From Sphingobacterium thalpophilum (GTDB taxonomy: Bacteria > Bacteroidota > Bacteroidia > Sphingobacteriales > Sphingobacteriaceae), in NCBI RefSeq assembly GCF_038396785.1, contig NZ_CP151087.1:372001-436000 (forward strand): a stretch of 64,000 bases of DNA. Direction: 5' to 3'. The position numbers and the translations under genes are program-made. The notes beneath the pieces were generated by a model. It searched no databases. It was not told where the DNA came from and worked only from the letters and a program-made list of their open reading frames with translations. Of the stretch, positions 51,877-61,171 are shown piece by piece. Position 1 is the first letter of the stretch, and the number at the start of each line of letters is the position of its first letter.

Positions 51877-53268
51877 TTAGGCTGCATTTGGAGCTGGATC
51901 AACATTCCAACCGGAAAGTATACCGCCATAGAAAAAGAAGGTGACGTAAAAATTCTTTTTGCTCACCTGATCAGTAACCAGGTATTTTTGAGTTACATCG
52001 TATGCATCTATTTTTTTATATTTTGATAATGCTATCGGGCTGGCAGCAGGATTTTCTGAGCGTACCAAATCTTGTATCTTTTGGTTGATTAATTTCATAA
52101 TACCTTCTTTTTTGAAAGGATTATTTTCGATTTTCACATGTGCCGAATGGGTTAAAGTTCCATTATTTTGCGCTTTTTTAGCTTTCGCAGCAGCTGTATA
52201 GTTTTTAAATTTTTCCCTTATCTGCGGATCTTTTAAGCTATGGATGGTAAAAATAGAAATTCCCTGCGCACCATTATTTAGCGCCTCATCCATATCGGCA
52301 AATATTTCTTCATTATTTTTAGCCATCAATCCACAATATAGCGTCGTATTTGCTCCTTTATCGCGCACATTTTCTAATGTACAATCTCTAATAAAGCTTG
52401 GATCTTCTGTATAAAAATTGCTGTATACCATCGGAAAAACAACATCCAAATTCCACTTACCCCAATCTTGGCGCACCATACGAGAAGCCATTTTGGGAGT
52501 CGGAAATGGGGATGCAGCCATTGTTTTACCATGGGAGTGAACGATGTCTGCAATCATATTGGCGATATCGGTTATCTGATCGCAACGAAATTGGCGCCAT
52601 TTTAGATCTTTCGATGGATCTTTTTGTGCTCTCGGATCATAACCATACTGTTTCTTGAACTTCGCTATTGCAATTGGATGGTAACCGTAATCCCAAGCTG
52701 GGTATTCACGATCTTGAACAATATTGTATTTAGGCCAAAGGGTTGTAGGGAGGACAACATCCACGTAGCGATTATAGTCAATAGAAATCCCCTCCAATCC
52801 CTCGACTTCACAATAGGATTCGATTTTTTTACGGATATACTCTTTTACTCCGGGCACAACAGGTGACAAAAATTTATAATAACCAACGTATGCAGTGGTA
52901 TCTGCCAGACTTTTACCATTTCGATTGACGCTGAACCAATCCGGATGTTCTTGGAGTATTTTATCCCTGTCATGTTCCAAGTTCATCGTCCAAAGCCACG
53001 CGATAACTTGGATGCCATATTTTTTTGCAATGGGAATTGCTACCCGATACTCGTCTGGACTGGCGGCATTTAACATTACGCCATCGATTCCTAAATAATT
53101 CATCTCACGGCAAATTGAATCAAAGTTTGTTTTGGCGTTGTAATCTAGCCAAGTCCAAAACATGGCGGGTTTTTCTTTGTCAGCAGCGTGGCTTGTGGTT
53201 ATTGAAAAACCCTGAATGATCAGGAGAAGCAGGCAAATAAAACATGTCTTGATTAATTTTTCTTTCAT
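51877..53268 (-). CDS. Secreted glycoside-hydrolase-like (GHL10/DUF187) protein
   Basis: 463 residues from the ATG at 53268, where the signal peptide begins (MKEKLIKTCFICLLLLIIQG). The mature part is a TIM-barrel: MFWTWLDYNAKTNFDSICREM, GIQVIAWLWTMNLEHD, LSPVVPGVKEYIRKKIESY, GISIDYNRYVD near residue 180 with candidate acidic residues, and DVVFPMVYSNFY. This pattern fits GHL10/DUF187 family proteins that act on peptidoglycan- or capsule-like sugars. The C-terminal 100 residues form an additional small domain. Substrate unknown. Confidence 0.85.
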   Translation of the reverse strand: MKEKLIKTCFICLLLLIIQGFSITTSHAADKEKPAMFWTWLDYNAKTNFDSICREMNYLGIDGVMLNAASPDEYRVAIPIAKKYGIQVIAWLWTMNLEHDRDKILQEHPDWFSVNRNGKSLADTTAYVGYYKFLSPVVPGVKEYIRKKIESYCEVEGLEGISIDYNRYVDVVLPTTLWPKYNIVQDREYPAWDYGYHPIAIAKFKKQYGYDPRAQKDPSKDLKWRQFRCDQITDIANMIADIVHSHGKTMAASPFPTPKMASRMVRQDWGKWNLDVVFPMVYSNFYTEDPSFIRDCTLENVRDKGANTTLYCGLMAKNNEEIFADMDEALNNGAQGISIFTIHSLKDPQIREKFKNYTAAAKAKKAQNNGTLTHSAHVKIENNPFKKEGIMKLINQKIQDLVRSENPAASPIALSKYKKIDAYDVTQKYLVTDQVSKKNFYVTFFFYGGILSGWNVDPAPNAA

Positions 53269-53588
53269 AATATTTATCGATTCTAAAAATTGCATACCAT
53301 AATTTACGCGCGAAGTTTTCAGTGAGTTCAATGGCTCCTTAAAAGATCAATCTGCGAATTTGAAAATTAGATTAGTTTAATGTTCGTCCGTGAAATTACA
53401 CAAAAACATGGAATTTACACGATACCATTTTAGAATCGGACTGGTTTTCTTACAGTTATTAAATTATATTAAAATAACAAAACATTTTCTAATGTTATCT
53501 GTTGTTACTACAATAACAAATCGAAGAAGTAACATTATTAACAACGAAAAGTAGGCCGGGCTACTCGCTAAGGCCAAATTGTTTTGAT
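53269..53588. other. Divergent intergenic region with TGTTA/TAACA cluster
   Basis: 320 bases between the GH10-like gene and the porin gene. It contains six TGTTA or TAACA words (53475, 53493, 53503, 53514, 53530, 53539), described separately. No gene or RNA is seen. Confidence 0.6.
53475..53545 (+). promoter_or_regulatory. Candidate operator cluster of the dicarboxylate operon
   Basis: Six copies of TGTTA/TAACA in 70 bases. One pair, TTGTTA-CTACAA-TAACAA at 53502-53519, is a perfect dyad with a 6-base gap, the same half-site spacing as Crp-type operators (TGTGA-N6-TCACA). It lies about 70 bases before the porin start. Confidence 0.45.
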
Positions 53589-54755
53589 ATGAAGAAACAT
53601 TACATTCCACTCCTTATTGCGTGCTCACTATTGAATAACCTGGCCAAGGGGCAAGAAGTAGGGACCGAACAACAAAGCAAAGTAGATTCTGTAAAACTAA
53701 CCAAGGATGATACGATTTATCCCAAGCTTCAGGTAAAAGGTTTATTTCAGGCCAGATACCTTGTGAGTGGCACAAAAGATGTAGACGTTAATGGACTGCA
53801 TCACAGTGATGGTTCTGGTACGGACAACAATTTTATGGTGAAGTATATGCGCGTTCAGATGCGTGCCCAAATTAGCAAACGCACAGAGGTGACAGTTTTG
53901 GCAAATCTCGCGGATTTTAAAAGCGATCCGAAAACAAAAGTTCTCGAAAATGCTTATTTGAAATATACATTTAGTCCCAAATTGGCGATTACAGTAGGCC
54001 AATTCCGTCCCTGGTTTGGTATTGAAGAGACCTATCCGATTGATATTATCAAATCATTGGATTGGTCTAATCAATATCTTGAGTTTGGCAAACTCGGCTG
54101 GGCAAGCTTTCAGATCGGCGTGGCAGCGACAGGCGAGACCACGCTTGGGGAAATGCCTTTTAGCTACTCGTTATCCGTGGTAAATGGAAATGGGAAAAAT
54201 CAGGTAGTCGATAACGACAATGGCAAACAATATGCTACGCGTCTTGTCTTTGGCCTTTCGAAGAAGTATAGTGTTAACTTAGGGCTCAATGGGGGGATTG
54301 GCGAGGTTATGAAAAAACAGGTGCACGCATTGGGTGTTGATCTAACCGGAAACGTGAACTTTGGCAAGCGCTGGAATCTCGATATGCAGCTGGAAGCAAA
54401 ACAGGCGATCAATCATAACCTGTATTATTCGTTGGACGAGAGTGCTCGTAGCTCCAAATTGAGCGATTACCTTGTACGGGGTATTTATTTTCTTCCAAAC
54501 TTAAGATACGAAGTAAATTATTTCAACCTAAGCGCTTTCGAGCTATCTTGCCGATATGAATACATTGATCCTAATTATAAACTAAATGCAAATGGACGTC
54601 AAACATACACACCGATGTTTGGTCTAGAATTTTTAAAAAATTATGGTGCAAGGATTCAGCTTGGTCTTCAGTTAGACCGGTATAAAAAGCAGACCGAAAA
54701 TACCAGTGAATTCAATAAGAATTTATTTATTATTCAAGTACAAAGTCGATTCTAA
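53589..54755 (+). CDS. Outer-membrane porin (phosphate-selective porin O/P-like)
   Basis: 388 residues. Signal peptide (MKKHYIPLLIACSLLNNLAKG), then a beta-barrel with a two-fold-style porin O/P pattern: LQVKGLFQARYLVSG, FMVKYMRVQMRAQISKRTEV, LKYTFSPKLAITVGQFRPWFG and an ending IQVQSRF with aromatic C-terminus. It likely lets an anionic substrate across the outer membrane. It is the first gene in a row with a dicarboxylate transporter and succinate dehydrogenase, 20 bases before the transporter gene. Confidence 0.88.
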   Translation: MKKHYIPLLIACSLLNNLAKGQEVGTEQQSKVDSVKLTKDDTIYPKLQVKGLFQARYLVSGTKDVDVNGLHHSDGSGTDNNFMVKYMRVQMRAQISKRTEVTVLANLADFKSDPKTKVLENAYLKYTFSPKLAITVGQFRPWFGIEETYPIDIIKSLDWSNQYLEFGKLGWASFQIGVAATGETTLGEMPFSYSLSVVNGNGKNQVVDNDNGKQYATRLVFGLSKKYSVNLGLNGGIGEVMKKQVHALGVDLTGNVNFGKRWNLDMQLEAKQAINHNLYYSLDESARSSKLSDYLVRGIYFLPNLRYEVNYFNLSAFELSCRYEYIDPNYKLNANGRQTYTPMFGLEFLKNYGARIQLGLQLDRYKKQTENTSEFNKNLFIIQVQSRF

Positions 54756-54775
54756 TTTATTAAACCTCGCTTATT

Positions 54776-56206
54776 ATGAAAGAAATCAGTATTAAAAATA
54801 TTGCCATCACTTTTCTTGTGGCACTCATTTTATGGTTTATCCCAATACCGAAAGGAGTCAGCCCAGAAGCTTGGCATCTCTTTGCTATCTTCTCCGCAAC
54901 TATTCTTGGGATTATTTTAAAAGCAGCGCCGATGGGTACCATGTGTATGATGGCTATAGCATTTACCGCGCTGACACAAGTGTTGGCCCCCGGAGATGCT
55001 GGTAAATCCATTACCAAAGCTTTGACCGGTTTTGGCGACAAAGTTATCTGGCTGATCGGTATCTCTTTCTTTATTGCTCGCGGTTTCATAAAAACCGGTC
55101 TTGGCAATCGGATTGCATTTCTTTTCATTCGTGTTTTTGGAAAAAGTTCGCTCGGATTAGCTTATGGATTGGGATTGGCAGACGTCTGTTTAGCTCCAGC
55201 AATCCCGAGCAATACGGCTCGAGGTGGTGGTATTATCTATCCAATTATGAAATCCATGGCTATTAGTTTTGATTCCGTCCCCGATAAACCAGAGACACAT
55301 CGGAAATTGGGATCCTATCTTACTTTAAATAGCTATTATATGAATCTAATAGCCTCTTCGATGTTTTTGACGGGGACGGCCAGTAATCCAATGTGTCAAA
55401 AGTTTGCTGCTAACCTGGGAATCGACATTACTTGGATGTCCTGGGCCATTGCGGGATTCATACCTGGTATTGTCGCCTTTTTTGTGGTACCGCTTGTTCT
55501 TTACAAATTATATCCGCCTGAATTAAAAAAAACAGGCGATGCGCCGAAGATGGCGGCACAGAAACTAAAAGAGATGGGGCCTATTTCGAGGAATGAGTGG
55601 TTAATGCTTTTGGCATTCTTTATCTTATTGGCATTATGGATCTTTGGTGGATCCTTTTCAATTGATGCTACAACGACGGCTTTTATAGGTTTAACGCTAC
55701 TGTTACTAACCTCTGTGTTGACCTGGGAGGATGTTAAAGCAGAAAAAGGAGCATGGGATACGATTGTTTGGTTTGCTGTGTTGGTCATGATGGCCAGTTC
55801 ATTAAACGAATTGGGATTCATCGGCTGGTTTAGTGATTTGATTAAAGTACAGATTGGTGATTTGAGCTGGCAAATAGCCTTTCCTGTCATTATTCTTGTT
55901 TACTTCTTTAGTCACTACATTTTCGCTAGCGCCACTGCCCATGTAGCAGCGATGTATGCCGCTTTGTTGGGTGTCGGTGTTTCTTTAGGCATTCCACCAA
56001 TGCTGCTTGCGATGATGCTTGGATTTCTAGGCTCCATCTATGGTGTATTAACACATTATGGCCATGGCCCTGCACCGGTATTTTTCGGAAGTGGCTATGT
56101 TGATTTAAAATCATGGTGGTTGCGTGGATTGGAAATCGGTATCGTATTATTGGTGATTTACATGGGTGTTGGTGGATTGTGGATGAAGGTTATAGGTTAT
56201 TATTAA
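54776..56206 (+). CDS. DASS-family anion/Na+ symporter (dicarboxylate or citrate type)
   Basis: 476 residues with about twelve helices. Signatures: SPEAWHLFAIFSATILGII, LIASSMFLTGTASNPMCQKF (the SNT motif region of DASS), FFIARGFIKTGLGNRIAFLF and FSHYIFASATAHVAAMYAALL. Members import succinate, malate, fumarate, 2-oxoglutarate or citrate. Its position between a porin and a complete succinate dehydrogenase/fumarate reductase suggests uptake of a C4 dicarboxylate that the enzyme then converts. Confidence 0.9.
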   Translation: MKEISIKNIAITFLVALILWFIPIPKGVSPEAWHLFAIFSATILGIILKAAPMGTMCMMAIAFTALTQVLAPGDAGKSITKALTGFGDKVIWLIGISFFIARGFIKTGLGNRIAFLFIRVFGKSSLGLAYGLGLADVCLAPAIPSNTARGGGIIYPIMKSMAISFDSVPDKPETHRKLGSYLTLNSYYMNLIASSMFLTGTASNPMCQKFAANLGIDITWMSWAIAGFIPGIVAFFVVPLVLYKLYPPELKKTGDAPKMAAQKLKEMGPISRNEWLMLLAFFILLALWIFGGSFSIDATTTAFIGLTLLLLTSVLTWEDVKAEKGAWDTIVWFAVLVMMASSLNELGFIGWFSDLIKVQIGDLSWQIAFPVIILVYFFSHYIFASATAHVAAMYAALLGVGVSLGIPPMLLAMMLGFLGSIYGVLTHYGHGPAPVFFGSGYVDLKSWWLRGLEIGIVLLVIYMGVGGLWMKVIGYY

Positions 56207-56222
56207 AAATTAGGATCTTATT

Positions 56223-56879
56223 ATGTTATCTACTTTGTCAAAAAAGATGCTCATGTGCCTGACTGGATTGTTTTTAGCGTTCTTTTTGCTGATTCACTTC
56301 CTAGGGAACTTACAGCTATTCTTGCCGCAGGAACAAGCACATTTACAATTTAATGCCTACTCACATTTTCTAGCGGGCAATATCTTGATCAAGATTATCT
56401 CTTATGTACTTTATGCCAGCATTATCCTTCATGCCTTAGATGGCCTTGTCATTACATTAAAAAATAAAAAGGAGGGAGCTGTTTATAAATCGGATCATCG
56501 CGGAAGAGCAAGCAAATGGTACTCGCGTAATATGGGAATTTTAGGTACTATAATTCTCATCTTTTTAGTTATCCATTTTCAGAATTTTTGGTATGTATAC
56601 AAATTTGGTGCAACCCCGCTTGATGAGCGGGGGAACAAGGACTTATATGTTTTGGTCATCGCTGTCTTCCAACAATGGTGGTACGTCCTTATCTATGTAT
56701 TATCTATGATAGCCTTGTGTTATCATCTTATTCACGGGATTCATAGCGCAATTCGAACCTTAGGATTATTTCATCCAAAATTTGTCAAATGGTTTAAGAT
56801 CCTTGGCATTGGCTATTCGGTTATCATTAGTTTGGGCTTTGCCATGATGCCTGTTTATATATTCTTTACAGTAAACTAA
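56223..56879 (+). CDS. sdhC: Succinate dehydrogenase/fumarate reductase cytochrome b subunit, B type
   Basis: 218 residues, five predicted helices, the single-subunit anchor with two hemes b. The likely heme His residues are in LIHFLGNL, YSHFLAG, ILHALDG, VIHFQNFW and YHLIHGIH. Such anchors use menaquinone or another low-potential quinone. It lies 16 bases after the DASS gene and 12 before the flavoprotein gene. Confidence 0.92.
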   Translation: MLSTLSKKMLMCLTGLFLAFFLLIHFLGNLQLFLPQEQAHLQFNAYSHFLAGNILIKIISYVLYASIILHALDGLVITLKNKKEGAVYKSDHRGRASKWYSRNMGILGTIILIFLVIHFQNFWYVYKFGATPLDERGNKDLYVLVIAVFQQWWYVLIYVLSMIALCYHLIHGIHSAIRTLGLFHPKFVKWFKILGIGYSVIISLGFAMMPVYIFFTVN

Positions 56880-56891
56880 AGCGGATAAATC

Positions 56892-58808
56892 ATGATATTA
56901 AATTCAAAAATACCAGAAGGGCCATTGGATGAAAAATGGACACGCTATAAGAAGACTGCCAAATTAGTTAATCCCGCCAATCGCAAAAAATTGGATGTTA
57001 TCGTGATTGGTACAGGGTTGGCGGGTAGTTCTATTGCAGCCTCCCTTGGCGAGATGGGGTATCAGGTGAAATCATTTTGTTTTCAGGACAGTCCGCGACG
57101 GGCGCATTCCGTCGCAGCGCAGGGCGGGGTAAATGCGGCAAAGAACTATAAAAATGATGGAGATAGCGTTTACAGAATGTTTGTTGACACCTTAAAAGGA
57201 GGGGATTTCCGTGCACGTGAAGCAAATGTATACCGCATGGCAGAATGCTCACTTAATTTGATCGATCAAGCTGTAGCCCAAGGAGTTCCTTTTGGACGAG
57301 AATACGGCGGCTATTTAAATAATCGCTCTTTTGGCGGCGTACAGGTAAGTCGGACGTTCTATGCAAGAGGCCAAACCGGGCAGCAGCTTCTTTTGGGCGC
57401 CTACCAGGCACTTATGCGCCAGGTAGTAAAGGGAACCGTGCAACTTTTTACACGACATGAGATGCTTGATGTTGTTGTTATCGATGGAAAGGCACGTGGT
57501 GTTATCGTACGTAATCTAGATACGGGCGATATTGAACGGCATGCGGCCCATACAGTTGTATTAGCAACAGGAGGTTATGGTAAAATATATTACCTATCGA
57601 CCTTGGCTATGGGATGTAACGGTTCGGCAATCTGGCGCGCACATAAAAAGGGCGCATTAATGGCTTCTCCGAGCTGGATTCAGATTCACCCGACGTCCTT
57701 ACCACAATCGGGCAGTTATCAGTCTAAATTAACCTTAATGTCGGAGTCTTTGCGCAATGACGGAAGAATATGGGTCCCCATGAAGGAAGGTGAGACGCGA
57801 GAACCCAACGCTATTCCGGAGGAAGAACGGGATTACTATTTAGAACGACGGTATCCCGCATTTGGAAATCTTGCCCCACGGGATATTTCCTCTCGGGCGG
57901 CAAAGGAACGGATCGATGCCGGCTTTGGGATTGGTCCACTCAAAAATGCTGTTTATCTTGATTTTGCGAAGGCTATCAGAGAACAGGGGAAACAGAAAAT
58001 ACAGGAAAAATATGGTAATCTATTTGACATGTATGAAAAGATTACGGGATATGATGCTTATAGCGTACCGATGATGATTTCACCGTCTGCACACTTTTCC
58101 ATGGGCGGTTTATGGGTCGATTATGAGTTGATGACGAGTCTGCCAGGTTTATTTGCGCTTGGCGAAGCTAATTTTGCGGACCATGGTGCAAACAGACTTG
58201 GGGCAAACTCACTGCTTCAGGCATCTGTCGATGGCTATTTTATCGGTCCCTATACGATTGCCAATTATTTGGCAAACGATATTCATACGGGGAAAATTTC
58301 CACAGATCATATTGCGTTTGAACGTGCTGAAGAGGATGTTAGAAAACAAATCGACGTATTTTTGAAAATCAAAGGCAGTAAAACTGTGGATTATTTCCAT
58401 AAAACACTCGGCAAAATACTCTATGACTATTGTGGGCTGGCACGTAATGAAAAAGGGCTTCGCTATGCTATTGAAGAAATTAGAAAGCTAAAACAAGAAT
58501 TTTTCAAGGACGTTATTGTCAGCGGCCAGGCCGATACGTTAAATAGCGAACTGGAGAAAGCCGGACGTGTAGCAGACTATTTTGAGATTGGAGAACTGAT
58601 GTGTTATGATGCATTGACGCGAAATGAATCCTGTGGAGCGCATTTTCGGGAAGAATATCAAACTGCAGACGGAGAGGCGCTACGTAACGATGCCGAATAC
58701 CAATTTATTTCCGCTTGGTTATGGAAGGGAGAAAATGAAGAACCTGAGTTGGTCAAAGAACCGTTGACCTTTGAAGAAATACAACCAACTGTTAGGAGCT
58801 ATAAATAA
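56892..58808 (+). CDS. sdhA: Succinate dehydrogenase/fumarate reductase flavoprotein
   Basis: 638 residues, long type as in Bacteroidota. FAD-binding GTGLAGSS (40-47), covalent FAD His72 in [11 protein letters not shown], substrate blocks near [20 protein letters not shown] in the C-terminal domain and the active-site Arg block [10 protein letters not shown]. Forms the catalytic unit with the Fe-S protein and cytochrome b downstream and upstream. Direction (succinate oxidation or fumarate reduction) cannot be read. Confidence 0.96.
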   Translation: MILNSKIPEGPLDEKWTRYKKTAKLVNPANRKKLDVIVIGTGLAGSSIAASLGEMGYQVKSFCFQDSPRRAHSVAAQGGVNAAKNYKNDGDSVYRMFVDTLKGGDFRAREANVYRMAECSLNLIDQAVAQGVPFGREYGGYLNNRSFGGVQVSRTFYARGQTGQQLLLGAYQALMRQVVKGTVQLFTRHEMLDVVVIDGKARGVIVRNLDTGDIERHAAHTVVLATGGYGKIYYLSTLAMGCNGSAIWRAHKKGALMASPSWIQIHPTSLPQSGSYQSKLTLMSESLRNDGRIWVPMKEGETREPNAIPEEERDYYLERRYPAFGNLAPRDISSRAAKERIDAGFGIGPLKNAVYLDFAKAIREQGKQKIQEKYGNLFDMYEKITGYDAYSVPMMISPSAHFSMGGLWVDYELMTSLPGLFALGEANFADHGANRLGANSLLQASVDGYFIGPYTIANYLANDIHTGKISTDHIAFERAEEDVRKQIDVFLKIKGSKTVDYFHKTLGKILYDYCGLARNEKGLRYAIEEIRKLKQEFFKDVIVSGQADTLNSELEKAGRVADYFEIGELMCYDALTRNESCGAHFREEYQTADGEALRNDAEYQFISAWLWKGENEEPELVKEPLTFEEIQPTVRSYK

Positions 58809-58813
58809 AATGA

Positions 58814-59569
58814 ATGATTATGGATTTATATCTTAAAATATGGCGACAAAAGGATCGCAATGCTACAGGCAAATTAGTGACGTACACATTAACTGACCTA
58901 AATCCGCATATGTCTTTTTTGGAAATGTTGGATACTTTAAATGAACAGTTGATAACAGGAGGAGAAGAGCCCGTCGAGTTCGATCACGACTGTCGTGAAG
59001 GAATTTGCGGGCAGTGCGGAATGATGATTAACGGCATTGCACATGGGCCCCTTAAGCATACGACGACTTGCCAGTTACATTTACGTTCATTTAAAGACAA
59101 GGATACCATTACCATAGAACCTTTTCGTTCAGCCGCATTTCATATAAAAAAAGATCTGAAAGTGGATCGTTCCGCATTCGATCGAATTATTTCTTCTGGT
59201 GGATTTGTCTCTATCAATACAGGACAGGCTCCAGATGCAACAGCCATTCCTATTTCTCATGAATTAGCTGAATCGGCATTTGACTCGGCAGCCTGTATAG
59301 GTTGTGGTGCTTGTGTGGCGACGTGCAAAAATGGCAGCGCGGCCCTTTTTACCTCAGCAAAGATCACCCATATGGCACTATTACCACAAGGAAAGGAAGA
59401 GCGTAGTCAACGGGTATTAAATATGATCAAACAAATGGATAAGGAGTCCTTCGGTCATTGTTCAAATACAGAAGCGTGCGAGGTAGAGTGTCCACAAGGT
59501 ATATCAGTACTGAATATCGCACGTATGAATTTTGAGTATAACAAGGCACTATTTTTTAAAAAGAAATAA
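58814..59569 (+). CDS. sdhB: Succinate dehydrogenase/fumarate reductase iron-sulfur subunit
   Basis: 251 residues (ATG at 58814 or, two codons later, at 58820). [2Fe-2S] ligands Cys60, Cys65, Cys68 and Cys86 (CREGICGQC and TTC). The [4Fe-4S] set is in [13 protein letters not shown], and the [3Fe-4S]/mixed set in [14 protein letters not shown]. Overlap-free 5-base gap from the flavoprotein gene. Completes the complex; electrons pass FAD, Fe-S, heme b, quinone. Confidence 0.96.
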   Translation: MIMDLYLKIWRQKDRNATGKLVTYTLTDLNPHMSFLEMLDTLNEQLITGGEEPVEFDHDCREGICGQCGMMINGIAHGPLKHTTTCQLHLRSFKDKDTITIEPFRSAAFHIKKDLKVDRSAFDRIISSGGFVSINTGQAPDATAIPISHELAESAFDSAACIGCGACVATCKNGSAALFTSAKITHMALLPQGKEERSQRVLNMIKQMDKESFGHCSNTEACEVECPQGISVLNIARMNFEYNKALFFKKK

Positions 59570-59772
59570 AGACCAACGGTCGAAAAAAGTGGCACGATAG
59601 TTTCTTATATCGGATTTATAATAAAGACTGAAGCCATAAAAAGAGCGATACCGGATCGTTGAAGATGACTCACCTTATCCCTGAAAGTAGGGATTTGTAA
59701 GATTTTATGGTTAATAAATAGGTTTTTGTAGTAATTTTGAAAAAAGAAATTCATTAAGTTATAGCGATTGAT

Positions 59773-60714
59773 ATGAAGTGTAGTAGGTTGTTTGTGGTAC
59801 TTTTCATTTGTAGTATAGTGTTTAGTGTAACCGCATGTAAGGATTTTTCAAACAAAGTCTTGGGAAAAGGCGAACTGAAGGACACACTTACGGAGAAATT
59901 GGTTGTTAAGGAAAAAATACCACATTTGTTGAATAGGTGGGATTCGCTTCAGAAAAATCAGATACACTTTACAGTAGATAGTCTACACCCTGTTCCGATC
60001 AAACAACAAAGACGTGAGCTAAAGGACTCCCTGCGGAAAGCATTTGATAAGCAACCAAAACATATTTATTTGACTTTTGATGATGGCCCATTAATTGGTA
60101 GTGCTTTTATTGATTCTATTGCGAAAGAAAAAAACATTAAAGTGAGTGTATTCTTGATTGGTAAACATGCGAATATGAGCAAAGGAAGAAAACGCGATCT
60201 TGCCCGTTATGAATCCAATCCACTTATAGCCTGTTATAATCACAGCTATACGCACGCAAACAATCAATATTCAAGATTTTATAGTAACCCCCAAAATGCT
60301 TTTGCTGATTTTGAAAAGAATGAAAAAGATCTCCATTTAAAACATAAAATTGTTCGGCTTCCAGGAAGGAATATTTGGATATATGATAATGTTCGTAAGA
60401 TTGACCTTAAGAATGGATCCAGCACAGCCGATCTATTGCATAAGAACGGATATACAATTTATGGCTGGGATGTCGAGTGGCGGCTTAATAGCGTTACTGG
60501 TACGCCCATACAGAGCCAAGAGTCTACCTTGTCTCATATCCGAAATTATATGAACAACAAAAGCTCAATGGTACCTAATAATGTTGTTTTCTTAATGCAT
60601 GATGATATGTTTCAAACGCGAAAAGGGCAGCAGGAGTTATCCACTTTAATTGATGCATTAAAAAAAGAAGGCTACCAGTTTGAATTGATGCAAGATTATC
60701 CGATTAAGTATTAG
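59773..60714 (+). CDS. Polysaccharide deacetylase-family lipoprotein
   Basis: 313 residues. Lipobox SVTAC (Cys22). NodB domain from about 95: IYLTFDDGP (Asp103, Asp104), then NHSYTHAN with His157 and His161 as zinc ligands, LPGRNIW and a late block with IQSQESTLSHIRNYM. Removes acetyl groups from N-acetylglucosamine polymers or O-acetyl groups at the cell surface. Ends in a 4-base overlap with the convergent GNAT gene. Confidence 0.9.
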   Translation: MKCSRLFVVLFICSIVFSVTACKDFSNKVLGKGELKDTLTEKLVVKEKIPHLLNRWDSLQKNQIHFTVDSLHPVPIKQQRRELKDSLRKAFDKQPKHIYLTFDDGPLIGSAFIDSIAKEKNIKVSVFLIGKHANMSKGRKRDLARYESNPLIACYNHSYTHANNQYSRFYSNPQNAFADFEKNEKDLHLKHKIVRLPGRNIWIYDNVRKIDLKNGSSTADLLHKNGYTIYGWDVEWRLNSVTGTPIQSQESTLSHIRNYMNNKSSMVPNNVVFLMHDDMFQTRKGQQELSTLIDALKKEGYQFELMQDYPIKY

Positions 60715-61088
60715 ATAGGTTCGTCAGCTGTCATCTCATCAAAACCCATTTCTTTTGCAATCTGATGAGCACCAAGAATTAATTTACCGCCAATTCCCTG
60801 TCCTTGAAACTGAGGTAGCACAGCGACAGGAGCCAAGGCAAGAGAATCGGATGTTTTTTGATTCTCTTTATCGATAATCTTCACCTTTGTCAGGAGTATA
60901 TAGCCTGCTATTTCTCCTTCAGCTTCAGCTACCATTGACAGTTGTGGTATAAATTCTGCTGTCCTTCTTAGTTTTTCTACTAAAATGTGCTCTTGATGAT
61001 CGCTATACTGTTCGTTTTCAAAGGCGAGTCGGATCAGTTCGAATACAATCGTTGTGTCACTTGACTTTTCTGTCCTAATATTTACCAC
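60711..61088 (-). CDS. GNAT acetyltransferase, probably truncated at the C-terminus
   Basis: 125 residues from a GTG start. The N-terminal two thirds are a GNAT of the YhbS type: IVFELIRLAFENEQYSDHQE, VEKLRRTAEFIPQLSMVAEAEGEIAGYILLTKV and the acetyl-CoA loop QFQGQGIGGKLI. Family members continue for about 40 more residues with the G-x-Y-Y-x-F-G-F end. Here the frame leaves the family after IAKEMGF and stops at 60711 inside the neighbouring deacetylase gene's end. The start is 4 bases from the insertion sequence left end, so the gene may also have lost its original start. Confidence 0.75.
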   Translation of the reverse strand: MVNIRTEKSSDTTIVFELIRLAFENEQYSDHQEHILVEKLRRTAEFIPQLSMVAEAEGEIAGYILLTKVKIIDKENQKTSDSLALAPVAVLPQFQGQGIGGKLILGAHQIAKEMGFDEMTADEPI

Positions 61089-61171
61089 ATCTGTCCTAAA
61101 TAAATTTTAGGATTGGATTTCTGTGGTACAGGCATAGCTTTTTTCATCATTTCGATATTGACCCCTATTTT

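Noticed and set aside
59590..59610. TGGCACG with a TTTCT 12 bases on, resembling a sigma-54 promoter
   Set aside because: The -12 half lacks the required GC and the next gene starts about 170 bases further on.
61069..61100. TCTGTCCTAA at 61069 and 61090 as a target site duplication of the insertion sequence
   Set aside because: Both copies lie on the same side of the element and the sequence is part of its own end, so it is not a duplication flanking the IS.
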